NCBI RefSeq assembly: GCF_002949735.1 | Contig: NZ_CP026681.1 | Span: forward strand, 7,160,501 to 7,224,500 | DNA: 64,000 nucleotides | Source of the DNA: Nostoc sp. 'Peltigera membranacea cyanobiont' N6 | GTDB lineage: Bacteria; Cyanobacteriota; Cyanobacteriia; Cyanobacteriales; Nostocaceae | Direction: 5' to 3' | Shown here: positions 36,188-44,631 of the stretch, one piece after another | How the letters are laid out: every line of letters starts with the position of its first letter | Position numbering within the stretch: position 1 is the first letter of the stretch | Translations under genes and position numbers: made by a program | The notes under the pieces: generated by a model | Told to the model about the DNA's origin: nothing | Databases searched by the model: none | Seen by the model: only the letters and a program-made list of their open reading frames with translations

Positions 36188-37282
36188 TATTGACACCGCC
36201 GCCCCTGTAGTCGGCTTAGGAGCTTGAACTTGAACACCTATCCGCGCCCGATATAGTTCTGCTAATCGCTGTTCGTATTTCAATAAATCGTGGTAAATTT
36301 CTTTGAAAATAGCAGTTGCTGCTGGGTCAGTCAACATTGCACACAAATTGCCAATATCACCGATACCAGTTTGCACATCCCCTAAAGCAGAACGTAACTG
36401 ATATATGTCATCACTTCCTGTAAAGGCAGTTTTCACCTTGGCATACTGATTAGCAATATTTGCCCCTAAAGAAGGTTTTTCACCCAAATGATGAAGATAT
36501 ATTTCCAGTTTTTCAATGTGGTGCCGTTTATTAGCAATTATTTCTTGAAAGACTGAGTTTACTTCGCTATCTGATTCCTTTTCTAAGTATTTCTCAAATG
36601 CTTCTAGAGAATAGCGTTCACCAGCAAGGGCATTATTTAAACCTCTGCTGATATCACCTTTAGTTGAGCCACCCCAAGCATCAGCAAGCTTCCACCATTC
36701 AGCGCTTGTGTCTTTCTCATCTGGTAATGCAGCATCTTTGCCACCATAACCCAAACGGCTTAATATGGCTGTGGTGAAAATTGGTAAGTCTCCAGGTTCA
36801 CGAGATGTAATCAAATTCCCGTCAACTACCACTGGTTCATCTAGATAATTTGCGCCAGCGTTAATCATATCCTTGGCAATAGCGCTAAAACCAGTGGCTT
36901 GTTTACCTTTTAGTAAGTCGCCATCAATTAAAACTTGTGGGCCGTGACATACCGCAGCGACTAATTTTCCTTGTTGTATGGCTTCTTGAACAAAACGTAC
37001 TGTATTGGTGTTCCGCCGCATTTGATCGGGAGCCATCCCACCAGGAATTATCACCGCATCAAATTGGGCTGCGATCGCTTCTGTTGTAGTACCATCAGCT
37101 TGAATACTAAGTTTGCCGCGTTTACCCTTGTATTTTTCATTCATTCGGGAACCAAGGACTACTACCTCTATTCCAGCTTGTTTTAGTGCATTATAAGGAA
37201 CTGTAAATTCGGCATCCTCTACTGCCTGTTCAATGAGGATGGCAACTTTTTTATTCTCGGAATGATTGTTATAGTCAGTCAT
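36185..37282 (-). CDS. DJ-1/PfpI domain fused to a ferritin-like four-helix domain
   Basis: 365 residues. Residues about 12-180 form a DJ-1/PfpI domain with the nucleophile Cys112 in AAVCHGPQ and the IPGGMAPDQ loop. After a linker (EWWKLADAWGG), residues about 210-350 form an all-helical domain (SLEAFEKYLEKESD, ANKRHHIEKLEIYLHHLG, LLKYEQRLAELYRARIG) resembling DUF2383/ferritin-like bundles. Roles of the parts: stress-induced hydrolase or deglycase for DJ-1; metal binding or oxidative protection for the bundle. No signal peptide. Its stop codon is embedded in an STRR array. Confidence 0.85.
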   Translation of the reverse strand: MTDYNNHSENKKVAILIEQAVEDAEFTVPYNALKQAGIEVVVLGSRMNEKYKGKRGKLSIQADGTTTEAIAAQFDAVIIPGGMAPDQMRRNTNTVRFVQEAIQQGKLVAAVCHGPQVLIDGDLLKGKQATGFSAIAKDMINAGANYLDEPVVVDGNLITSREPGDLPIFTTAILSRLGYGGKDAALPDEKDTSAEWWKLADAWGGSTKGDISRGLNNALAGERYSLEAFEKYLEKESDSEVNSVFQEIIANKRHHIEKLEIYLHHLGEKPSLGANIANQYAKVKTAFTGSDDIYQLRSALGDVQTGIGDIGNLCAMLTDPAATAIFKEIYHDLLKYEQRLAELYRARIGVQVQAPKPTTGAAVSI

Positions 37283-37649
37283 AGATTGTATTACCTGTTT
37301 TTTTCTAGTTTTTAACTAGCTACAATATTCATCAATAAGAACAGTTAAAATGTCTGGGTTGTTAACGGAATAGAACCAATCAAATTGTGTTTTTTTTTAA
37401 TAAAAAATAGCTATGAGTGAGAAGTTAACTACTGAATAATTTCGGTTGAAAAACTCCTAACTCATAACTAAAAATTTCAACTACAAGTTATTTAACCATG
37501 ATTTGATATTTCCAATGATATGGTGCGATCGCTACCTTAGCGTCGTTCCCAGGGGATAGATTCTTTTATTTCTAAAGCTATACATCTCTAGTAAGATAAC
37601 TTTGTGGCAAGAAAAGGTTATTGTGAGAATGCAGAAAAAGGCTAGTATC
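37283..37649. other. Divergent intergenic region before the DUF6335 gene
   Basis: About 370 bp, AT-rich, with a run of ten T residues near 37389 and one HIP1 site near 37527. It should hold the promoters of both flanking stress-type genes. No clear boxes were identified. Confidence 0.35.
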
Positions 37650-38048
37650 ATGGCAGAAACAAATCATAATGACGAAATTGAAACCAATGATTTGCCACAG
37701 GAAATCACCGAATCTTATGGTACTGGTGTAAAAGACTTGCCAGGATACAATATTGATGGACGCTCAATCAGAGAAGAAAGACCTGAGTATATAGAAACTA
37801 GTCCTGAACTGACTGGTGAAGATGTTGATGCTGATTGGCAAGATGCAGATGCAGTTGGTGATGAAGCTGTTGGTGGTAGTACTGCTAATCCCGAGCAAAA
37901 TGTAACTGAAGAGCTAGAAGCAGCAGTGGGGCTAGAAATGGATGACTCCGAGTTTCTCCATACCAATGATATTTTAGAGGATCGTGATGGCGATCGCTGG
38001 GAGTTAGATCCAAAATCTTCTGAAGATTATCAAAATCGGCGAGAATAA
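37650..38048 (+). CDS. DUF6335 family protein
   Basis: 132 residues from an ATG at 37650; upstream in-frame starts at 37629 and 37602 are possible. Very acidic and probably partly disordered: LPQEITESYGTGVKDLPGY, SPELTGEDVDADWQDA, FLHTNDILEDRDGDRWEL. This pattern matches the cyanobacterial DUF6335 family as I recall it. Function unknown. It follows the DJ-1/ferritin-like gene divergently and precedes the carotenoid proteins, in what looks like a stress-related neighbourhood. Confidence 0.75.
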   Translation: MAETNHNDEIETNDLPQEITESYGTGVKDLPGYNIDGRSIREERPEYIETSPELTGEDVDADWQDADAVGDEAVGGSTANPEQNVTEELEAAVGLEMDDSEFLHTNDILEDRDGDRWELDPKSSEDYQNRRE

Positions 38049-38088
38049 AACCAGAAATTCTGTTCCTACTGTAAATTTACAAATTTGG

Positions 38089-38116
38089 TGGCGACATTAA
38101 TTTATTAATGTCGCCA
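38089..38116 (+). terminator. Hairpin downstream of the DUF6335 gene
   Basis: Perfect 13-bp stem TGGCGACATTAAT / ATTAATGTCGCCA with a two-base centre, 41 bp past the stop. No T-run follows, so termination is inferred from stem strength and position. Confidence 0.6.
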
Positions 38117-38445
38117 AATTGGGCACTCCTTTTATAGGCACTGTCCCAATCAGGCTAGCATCTATCTAACGAAATATATTTCTATAACGAATATCTCAAG
38201 CTGACAGAATTTCAACTGCTAAATTCTTCAAAATTATCATGCCAATCATGATTTGGGCATTTGATATTTGACTTTTATCTAATTGTAATACCTCTAATGC
38301 AGGACTACAGTCTGCCAAATGTATGTTTTGTTGATAATTGTTCTTCTTTCTGATTTTAATACCTCTATCTTCGGTAGGGTAAAACGTTAAATGTAAATTT
38401 GATAACGTTGTTAATAGCACTCATAAATTCCAATTGGAGTTAATA
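38117..38445. other. Intergenic region upstream of the first carotenoid protein gene
   Basis: About 330 bp. A 74-residue minus-strand frame (38196-38420) exists but has no family resemblance and a poor start. No promoter boxes could be defined. GGAG just before 38446 is the ribosome binding site of the next gene. Confidence 0.35.
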
Positions 38446-38937
38446 ATGACATATACACAAACTAGCGATCCAACTATTCGGGAACACGTTCAAGCTTGGC
38501 AAAAGTTAGATGTGGATCAACAACTGGCTTTGTTTTGGTTCATTTACAAAGAAATGGGTGGCTCAATTACACCAGCCGCTCCTGGTGCTAGCACTGTTTC
38601 CCCAGAAATCGCGGAAGGTTTGTTTAATCAAGTTAAGGAATTATCTCACGAAGAACAATTACAAGTTCAGCGTGACTTGATTAATAAAGTAGATACCCAA
38701 ATTTCTCGTGAATATGGTTCTTTGGGTGATACGACCAAGCTACTATTTTGGTATCGATTATCTCAAGGTATGGATGATGGTACTATCATTCCAGTGCCTG
38801 CTGACTATGAACTACCCTCAGAATCTAAAGCGTTATTGGGTAGAATTCAAGGATTAGGCTTTGAGCAACAAATTACTCTTTTCCGTGATTATGTTTCGCC
38901 AATGGGTGCTGAAGCAAAAGCAGGTGCTGAAATTTAG
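38446..38937 (+). CDS. Helical carotenoid protein (OCP N-terminal domain homologue)
   Basis: 163 residues from the ATG at 38446 (GGAG six bases upstream). All-helical, equal in length to the N-terminal domain of orange carotenoid protein. Carotenoid-contact residues are kept: Trp31 and Tyr34 in LALFWFIYKEMG (OCP Trp41 and Tyr44) and Trp102 in KLLFWYRL (OCP Trp110), as is SITPAAPGAS. Family role: binds a ketocarotenoid, quenches singlet oxygen and in some members quenches the phycobilisome. There is no C-terminal NTF2-like regulatory domain. A second, divergent paralogue follows 355 bp downstream. Confidence 0.9.
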   Translation: MTYTQTSDPTIREHVQAWQKLDVDQQLALFWFIYKEMGGSITPAAPGASTVSPEIAEGLFNQVKELSHEEQLQVQRDLINKVDTQISREYGSLGDTTKLLFWYRLSQGMDDGTIIPVPADYELPSESKALLGRIQGLGFEQQITLFRDYVSPMGAEAKAGAEI

Positions 38938-39292
38938 CACTGTTTGAAGTTTTTAAGCGGCTTTTGGTTATCTGTTTAGTGTCCAGATGAGGATAGCCGT
39001 TATACCAAGTTGATTTACTTGCAAAATTCTGTTTGTATAACCATCTTGTTAAACCCTACTATATCCGCCAGTCGCTTAATATAAATTTGAATTTTGATGG
39101 CTGGCGCTTTCATTTTTTCTTGATAAATAAATACACAGTAAAAGCTAAAACTCTTACTCTGTAGGGATTTATTTAAAACAGTTCAACAATCTTTGTTGTG
39201 TACTCAATATATTAAAAGCAATTAAAGGCAAAATTATAATTTTCGCTTAACAATTTTTAGTTAATTAAGTAGTTAATTACTTTGAGGTGGTT
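38938..39292. other. Intergenic region between the two carotenoid protein genes
   Basis: About 355 bp, AT-rich. An imperfect hairpin (CGGCTTTTGGTTATCTG with CAGATGAGGATAGCCG) lies near 38957-38995 and may end the first transcript. A GAGG at 39284 serves the second gene. The spacing suggests separate promoters. Confidence 0.4.
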
Positions 39293-39742
39293 ATGACTTC
39301 TACAAACGTCAATTTTTTAGAACAAAGTGGATCAAAATTTCAGAGTTTGGATGCAGACGATCGCTTGGCGGTTCTAGCGTTACTTTATACTGAAATTGGT
39401 GATGAAATTCCGTCGCTCTGTCTGAATAATACACCAAATGAACAGGCTGCTAATTTAGTTGCACAGATTCAAAACCTACCACAGCAAGAACAGGTTTCTG
39501 CTTTGCGTCAGTTGCTAAACCAAAATGAAGTAGGAGAAACAGCAATTCCCACTGAAGAGTACGCTTCAATGAATGCTGAGGAAAAGTTGGCTTTTTGGTA
39601 TCAATTAGCCCAAAACTTGGGAACTACAATTATCGATGTACCAGATGACTATATACCTTCTGAAAAAGCTACAGAAGTAGTAGATTTACTTCACACACCG
39701 AACATTGAGGATTTAGTGGCTTTCTTCAAGCGGGTGCTGTAG
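39293..39742 (+). CDS. Divergent helical carotenoid protein
   Basis: 149 residues from the ATG at 39293 (GAGG five bases upstream). It has the same helical plan as its neighbour: LDADDRLAVLALLYTEIG and KLAFWYQLAQNLG, with Tyr32 and Trp102 matching OCP Tyr44 and Trp110. The position of OCP Trp41 is Ala29, and the SITPAAPG segment is replaced by EIPSLCLNN. The carotenoid pocket is therefore altered; it may bind a different pigment or bind weakly. Tandem paralogue of the gene at 38446. Confidence 0.82.
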   Translation: MTSTNVNFLEQSGSKFQSLDADDRLAVLALLYTEIGDEIPSLCLNNTPNEQAANLVAQIQNLPQQEQVSALRQLLNQNEVGETAIPTEEYASMNAEEKLAFWYQLAQNLGTTIIDVPDDYIPSEKATEVVDLLHTPNIEDLVAFFKRVL

Positions 39743-39791
39743 TTCAACGGTTCAAATAAAAAGACCTCTCCCTGGTTTTACTACGCAAAAC

Positions 39792-39820
39792 CTGTCCCTC
39801 TCCAAGTCGGAGAGGGACAG
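39792..39820. terminator. Hairpin between convergent carotenoid-protein and shc genes
   Basis: Perfect 12-bp stem CTGTCCCTCTCC / GGAGAGGGACAG around AAGTC. It sits 50 bp past the carotenoid protein stop and 15 bp past the squalene-hopene cyclase stop, so it may work in both directions. No T-run follows on the plus strand. Confidence 0.55.
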
Positions 39821-39834
39821 ACTTTAACTTTAAT

Positions 39835-41766
39835 TCAAGACGGGGAGAGGTTTGTCGAACCCATCACTGCTTGATAGCGGCCTAGTGCAATTAAAGGAAA
39901 GTATTGTTGATACAGATGATATTTGAGATAAAAATGACAGGGGAAGCCAGTCCCAGTAAAATCAGCCTCAAACCAAGTACCATCGGGTTGTTGAGTTGCA
40001 ACTAGATAGCTAATTCCTTGCTCAATAGCATCAAGAGGTAATTTACCAGTTGCTTCACCTGCTGCCAAGAGGCCAATTAAAGCCCAAGCGGTTTGAGATG
40101 CAGTACTATTCCCTTTTCCTTTCAGGCTGGGATCGTTATAGCTGCGGCAAGTCTCACCCCAACCACCATCTGGGTTTTGACATCCCACTAACCAAGCTGC
40201 TCCCCGTTCTATACTGAGTTTATGCCTTTGAGGATCGATCAATGCCAAGGCTGACAAAACGCTACTCGTGCCGTAAATATAATTTACACCCCAACGACCA
40301 AACCAACAGCCTTCAGTTTCTTGTTCGCGTAAAAGATAAGTAAGCGATCGCTCTAAATTATCACTATCAATTGACAAATCACAAGCACCAAGCATTTCTA
40401 CGACTCTAGCCGTAACATCTGCTGTGTTTGGATCGATCATAGCTTTCAAGTCGCCATAAGGAATAGAGTTGAGCCAATCTTGGTCATTGTCCAAATCAAA
40501 AGCAGCCCAACCGCCTGGTTTACATTGCATAGATGCAATCCAGTTTACCGCCCGTGCGATCGCAGCCTGCTTAATTTTTTCATTAGGGAGTTTCACCAAA
40601 TGTAGCGCCATCACCACCACCGCCGAGTCGTCTACATCGGGATAAAAGCGATTATCAAACTCAAAAGCCCAAGCCCCTGGTTTTCCCTGGCGATTTTTTA
40701 CAGCCCAATCTCCATAATCTAAAATTTGTTTTTGCAACAACCATTCTCCAGCTTTTACCACAGCCGGATCGTTTGGTGCAAAACCAGATTCTACCAAAGC
40801 ACGCATCGCCCAAGCTGTATCCCACACGGGTGAAATACAAGGCTGTACCCGATAGCTATTTTCTGTTTCAATGGCAAAGTTATCAATTGCTTGCAAACCT
40901 CGCTCCACAATCGGATCGCTTCGGTCATAATCTAGACAGCGCAAAGCTAGCATTGAATTCAACATCGCCGGAATAATGCCGCCCCAGTCGCCTGTAGCTT
41001 CTTGCCGTTCTAAAATCCATTTTTCGGCGGCTTTGATGCCTTCTTCACGAAAAGGGACTAAATTTAGGCTTTCTGCCAACTTGAATCCTCGATCGAGGGT
41101 GAGGAATAAATCTGTCCAATCGCCAGCTTGAGGTAATTCCCACTGGACTCGATCGATACCTTCAGCGTATAGTTCATCTAGGTTGATAGTTGGGTTAGTG
41201 ATAAAAACAGGTTTGCGATCGCACACAATCAGTAATGGTACTGTGCTGGAACGTGCCCAACTAGACATTTCGTAGATATTAACTGGGAAAGCTTTGGGCA
41301 ACAACATCACCCAAGGCGGTAGCGAGGGAATACCGCGCCAGTTGTAGCAGCCAATTAAAGCTAAGTGCAACTTAGTAAAAATTCGAGTTTTGCTAACACC
41401 GCCCCGTTGGAGAATAAAAGCTTTCGCCCGAATCATCGCCGGATCGCTTGCTGGTACACCTAGCAGCCTCAGCGCCATGTAAGCTTCAACTGAAGTGCTA
41501 ATTTCTCCGCCATCACCGTAATAAAGTTCCCAGCCGCCATGCTGCCGTTGCTCTTGACGTAGATATGCTTCAACTTTGTGTAAAGGTCTGGTTTGGTCTG
41601 TTCCCCAAATCTTATGCAAAAGAACGGTTTCAGCAGTGATGGTGACATTAGATTCTAACTCTGCCCACCAGTAGCCTGCCGGATTTTGAATCGAAAGTAA
41701 ATATTGTTGGCTGGCTGCGATCGCTTCGGCAATTTGATTGACTTTTACCCTGTTTTGTGTTTGCAT
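39835..41766 (-). CDS. shc: Squalene-hopene cyclase
   Basis: 643 residues from the ATG at 41766. The catalytic DXDD motif is at 377-380 (DVDD in FYPDVDDSAVVVMAL). Several QW motifs typical of prenyltransferase-like alpha-barrel folds are seen (QNPAGYWWAELE near the start; QNPDGGWGETC and QQPDGTW near the end). Role: cyclises squalene to hopene/hopanol, the first committed step of hopanoid synthesis, at the membrane. It is divergent from an HpnB-like glycosyltransferase gene with 119 bp between. Confidence 0.95.
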   Translation of the reverse strand: MQTQNRVKVNQIAEAIAASQQYLLSIQNPAGYWWAELESNVTITAETVLLHKIWGTDQTRPLHKVEAYLRQEQRQHGGWELYYGDGGEISTSVEAYMALRLLGVPASDPAMIRAKAFILQRGGVSKTRIFTKLHLALIGCYNWRGIPSLPPWVMLLPKAFPVNIYEMSSWARSSTVPLLIVCDRKPVFITNPTINLDELYAEGIDRVQWELPQAGDWTDLFLTLDRGFKLAESLNLVPFREEGIKAAEKWILERQEATGDWGGIIPAMLNSMLALRCLDYDRSDPIVERGLQAIDNFAIETENSYRVQPCISPVWDTAWAMRALVESGFAPNDPAVVKAGEWLLQKQILDYGDWAVKNRQGKPGAWAFEFDNRFYPDVDDSAVVVMALHLVKLPNEKIKQAAIARAVNWIASMQCKPGGWAAFDLDNDQDWLNSIPYGDLKAMIDPNTADVTARVVEMLGACDLSIDSDNLERSLTYLLREQETEGCWFGRWGVNYIYGTSSVLSALALIDPQRHKLSIERGAAWLVGCQNPDGGWGETCRSYNDPSLKGKGNSTASQTAWALIGLLAAGEATGKLPLDAIEQGISYLVATQQPDGTWFEADFTGTGFPCHFYLKYHLYQQYFPLIALGRYQAVMGSTNLSPS

Positions 41767-41885
41767 CAAATACTATCTAACCTCACACTCAACACTAGTT
41801 ATAAATACGGGAATACTATGAAAAATTTTTCCTTTATTGGTAGACATAGTATTGTGTCTGAGTCACTGAGAATTTGCAATAGATC

Positions 41886-43100
41886 ATGGATGTAATTGTA
41901 TTAGGATTGATGCTGTTATCCTTGACAATTTGGTTAGGATTACTGTGTTTTTGGGGACAATTTTGGCGGACAGACCAGCAATTAGAGGTTACAGAAACTC
42001 AGCTAGAATCTTTACCTGTGGTTTGTGCAGTCGTTCCAGCCCGTAACGAAGCTGAATTGCTTCCAACTACGTTGCGATCGCTCCTACTCCAAGATTATCC
42101 TGGTTCTTTCAACGTGTTTTTGGTAGACGATCGCAGTACAGACCGGACAGCAAATTTTGCCGAAGGAGTTGCACACGCTGTCGGTAAACCCCACCAATTA
42201 CATATTATCTCAGGCGAATTACTGCCTGCTGGTTGGTCGGGCAAACTTTGGGCAGTTGAGCAAGGTATAAAAAGTGCTAGTAAATTCGCACCCGACTATT
42301 TTTTACTGACCGACGCAGATATTGAACACGATCCTGGTAATCTTCGCCGTCTCGTTGCGAAAGCTGTCCAAGAAGATTTAGACATGGTTTCGGTAATGGT
42401 GCGACTCAGATGTGAAAGCTTTTGGGAAAAACTTTTGATTCCGGCTTTCGTCTTTTTCTTCCAAAAACTCTATCCTTTTCGCTGGGTGAATAATCACAAC
42501 AATCCCACAGCCGCCGCAGCTGGAGGATCTATTTTGATCGCCCGTGAAGCTTTAGAGCGAATCGGAGGTATTCAAGTCATTCGCCAAGCTTTAATTGATG
42601 ATTGCGCCCTAGCTCAAGCTGTTAAGAGGAGAGGGGGAGTGATGGGGGATAAGGGGACAAGCCCAATCCCCAGCCAAGGGCGTATCTGGCTAGGATTGAG
42701 TAGCTTGACTCGCAGTTTGCGTCCTTATGATTCGCTAGCGACGATTTGGGATATGGTTGCTCGTAGTGCTTATACCCAACTAAACTATTCTCCATTACTA
42801 CTTTTGGGTACTTTGGTGGGAATGCCTCTGATTTATCTATTTCCACCTGTATGTGTAATTCTAGGTGCAGTTTGGGGTAGTTGGGCGATCGCACTTACAG
42901 GTTTATTGGGATGGCTGTTAATGAGTTTTGCTTACTATCCGACAATTGGCTTTTATAAATGTTCTCCCTGGTTAGCCTTTAGTTTACCTGCGATCGCTTT
43001 TCTCTATACCCTGATGACTCTAGACTCAGCACTCCGTCACTGGCAAGGACGCGGCGGCGCTTGGAAAGGAAGAGTTTATCCCAATTCGGATAATTTATAA
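41886..43100 (+). CDS. hpnB: Hopene-associated glycosyltransferase (HpnB type)
   Basis: 404 residues. An N-terminal membrane segment (about 3-25), then a family 2 glycosyltransferase domain with VVPARNEAELLP, VDDRSTDRTANFA and the metal-binding LTDADIEHDPGN, and three to four hydrophobic segments near the end. Adjacent to squalene-hopene cyclase, which supports a role in hopanoid decoration; the reaction is not established. Odd feature: about 16 G-rich-encoded residues (RGGVMGDKGTSPIPSQ) interrupt the conserved segment AVKR/GRIWLGLSS, apparently an in-frame low-complexity insertion near 42625-42672. Confidence 0.83.
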   Translation: MDVIVLGLMLLSLTIWLGLLCFWGQFWRTDQQLEVTETQLESLPVVCAVVPARNEAELLPTTLRSLLLQDYPGSFNVFLVDDRSTDRTANFAEGVAHAVGKPHQLHIISGELLPAGWSGKLWAVEQGIKSASKFAPDYFLLTDADIEHDPGNLRRLVAKAVQEDLDMVSVMVRLRCESFWEKLLIPAFVFFFQKLYPFRWVNNHNNPTAAAAGGSILIAREALERIGGIQVIRQALIDDCALAQAVKRRGGVMGDKGTSPIPSQGRIWLGLSSLTRSLRPYDSLATIWDMVARSAYTQLNYSPLLLLGTLVGMPLIYLFPPVCVILGAVWGSWAIALTGLLGWLLMSFAYYPTIGFYKCSPWLAFSLPAIAFLYTLMTLDSALRHWQGRGGAWKGRVYPNSDNL

Positions 43101-43146
43101 TTGGGATAAAATTGAAGTAAGCCGACAGTGGTTGATTAAAAGAGTT

Positions 43147-43383
43147 ATGACAACCGCAATACCAACAAATAATCCTGTTATTGTCCCTAAAAAGCTGCCT
43201 TTTCTGGAATCAATTTGTTGGCAAACTGCCGATGTCTATCGGTTTCCTTTAGAAGAAATGCTGAGTCGCTACGAACGTGGTTGGCAATATCGCAACCTAT
43301 TTCATAATCTTGAGGGTGAAGAACTCAATTTTATTCAGGAACTCGCCAAACGTTATAAATCCTGGTTGCAAGTTTGTTTATGA
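43147..43383 (+). CDS. Small hypothetical protein
   Basis: 78 residues from the ATG at 43147. Soluble, with aromatic-rich helices (YERGWQYRNLFHNL; IQELAKRYKSWLQV). No motif or family recognised. It follows the glycosyltransferase gene by 46 bp on the same strand and may be cotranscribed. Confidence 0.6.
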   Translation: MTTAIPTNNPVIVPKKLPFLESICWQTADVYRFPLEEMLSRYERGWQYRNLFHNLEGEELNFIQELAKRYKSWLQVCL

Positions 43384-43680
43384 CCTTCAGATTTGAAACC
43401 CATAAGTAGAACGACTTGAAAAAAAGAAACTATGTAAACTTACCGAAAATCATTTCGTAGCAAGGACTTTAGTCCTGATTTGAGAACTTTAGTTCTCACT
43501 ACAAACCTTTAATTATTTACCTTGTTCTACTTAATCAAAGGTATTGATTTACTCTCTATAGATTTAGGTTTATCTCACACTCCAAGGAATTTTCGAGAAC
43601 AACATGATATCTTTGCCGATTTAGAAACACAATTTGAAAAATGAGAAGATTCTTAAACAAATAGCGATCGCCCAATGCCC
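43384..43680. other. Intergenic region with palindrome and a gene scrap
   Basis: About 300 bp. Contains the dispersed motif pair GCAAGGACTTTAGTCC and GAACTTTAGTTC near 43459-43496. A short frame ending at 43644 (IDLGLSHTPRNFREQHD...TQFEK) looks like the C-terminal scrap of a gene without a start; the family is not recognised. Confidence 0.35.
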
Positions 43681-44028
43681 CTAAATCCTTGAAGCTGTTT
43701 GTTTAGTACCAGGACAAATAGACAATGGTTGAGCCGCTTTTAATACCGCATCCAGCAACCCTGGAAACAGCATCTCTAAATCTTCACGCCGCAGAATATT
43801 AATATGATGTGTCCCTTCTTTACGTGTAAGGACTATCCCCGACTCCCGCAAAATCTTAAAATGATTGGACATCGTAGACTTAGCGATCGCAAAATCAAAC
43901 TGGGCACAGCATTGTTCCCCCTCAGTCGCCAGCAGGCGCACAATCTCTAGCCGGACTGGATCGCCCAATGCATAAAGCACTCCTGGTAAAGAAATATTTT
44001 TTCTATCTGGATGATAAAGAAATCTCAT
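43681..44028 (-). CDS. rexT: Redox-sensing ArsR-family repressor RexT
   Basis: 115 residues. ArsR winged-helix fold (LGDPVRLEIVRLLA, recognition helix AKSTMSNHFKILRESG, wing RKEGTHHINI). The vicinal Cys40-Cys41 pair (GEQCCAQF) is the H2O2-sensing disulfide site known from Anabaena RexT, which represses thioredoxin trxA2. The same neighbour arrangement is seen here: divergent from a thioredoxin gene 80 bp away with a perfect 17-bp palindrome between. No metal-binding ELCVC motif. Expected role: DNA-bound repressor when reduced, released on oxidation. Confidence 0.92.
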   Translation of the reverse strand: MRFLYHPDRKNISLPGVLYALGDPVRLEIVRLLATEGEQCCAQFDFAIAKSTMSNHFKILRESGIVLTRKEGTHHINILRREDLEMLFPGLLDAVLKAAQPLSICPGTKQTASRI

Positions 44029-44065
44029 AGTTGCATTATCTCATCAGGTGGCATATATTTTTATT

Positions 44066-44082
44066 ATTCGATATTATCGAAT
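44066..44082. promoter_or_regulatory. Likely RexT operator
   Basis: Perfect palindrome ATTCGATATTATCGAAT between the divergent rexT and thioredoxin genes. It ends two bases before a good -10 box for the thioredoxin gene, so a bound repressor would block the -35/-10 region. RexT binding here is inferred from position and symmetry. Confidence 0.75.
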
Positions 44083-44084
44083 TA

Positions 44085-44102
44085 TAGAATTAATTAGGAA
44101 GG
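44085..44102 (+). promoter_or_regulatory. Thioredoxin gene -10 box and ribosome binding site
   Basis: TAGAAT (44085-44090) matches the -10 consensus in five of six bases, and AGGAAGG (44096-44102) lies six bases before the ATG at 44109. The leader would be short. Confidence 0.55.
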
Positions 44103-44108
44103 CAATTT

Positions 44109-44432
44109 ATGTCATCCATTACAAATGTCACGGAAGCCACATTCAAGCAAGAAGTTTTAGAAAGTGAAATTCCGGTCTTAGTAGACTTTTGGGCACCCTG
44201 GTGCGGCCCTTGCCGGATGGTGGGCCCAGTCGTCGATGAAGTTGCTGCGGAATACGAAGGACAGGTGAAATTTGTGAAGCTGAACACAGATCAGAATCCT
44301 ACTGTCGCCAGCCATTATGGAATTCGTAGCATCCCGACGCTGATGGTTTTTAAAGGGGGTCGGCAGGTCGATACTGTCGTAGGGGCAGTTCCAAAAACCA
44401 CTTTGAATAAGACCTTAGCACAGCATCTTTAA
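44109..44432 (+). CDS. trxA2: Thioredoxin (TrxA2 type)
   Basis: 107 residues, the full length of a classical thioredoxin. Active site WCGPC in FWAPWCGPCRMVGP, conserved cis-proline in IRSIPTLMVFKGG and the usual buried Asp in LVDFWAPW. Role: cytosolic dithiol reductant of target proteins and peroxiredoxins. It is divergent from rexT and followed by SDR and old yellow enzyme genes. The symbol is used by analogy with the rexT-linked trxA2 of Anabaena. Confidence 0.9.
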   Translation: MSSITNVTEATFKQEVLESEIPVLVDFWAPWCGPCRMVGPVVDEVAAEYEGQVKFVKLNTDQNPTVASHYGIRSIPTLMVFKGGRQVDTVVGAVPKTTLNKTLAQHL

Positions 44433-44442
44433 TTTAAGTGAA

Positions 44443-44490
44443 GGGGATTGGGGATTGGGGACTGGGGACTGGGGACTGGGGATTGGGGAG
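44443..44490. repeat. Heptameric STRR array (GGGGATT/GGGGACT)
   Basis: About six tandem heptamers starting 11 bp after the thioredoxin stop. It is the same G-rich type as the short insert inside the HpnB-like gene. Confidence 0.75.
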
Positions 44491-44631
44491 AGACTTCTTC
44501 AATATTCTTTGTCCCCCTTATCCCTCCAAAGTTCTGAGCGCCTACTTTTGGCGCTCAGACTTTTCTCCTTCTCCCAGTACCTAGTACCTAGTCCCAGAGC
44601 ATTCTGTTTCAACTAACGGGGAAAGAGCGAA

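Noticed and set aside
38196..38420. 74-residue minus-strand frame before the first carotenoid protein gene
   Set aside because: Lies in the promoter region of the gene on the other strand, with no family resemblance and a poor start.
39792..39820. Hairpin near the carotenoid protein as a riboswitch
   Set aside because: It lies after both convergent stops and is a plain perfect stem; terminator-like use is simpler.
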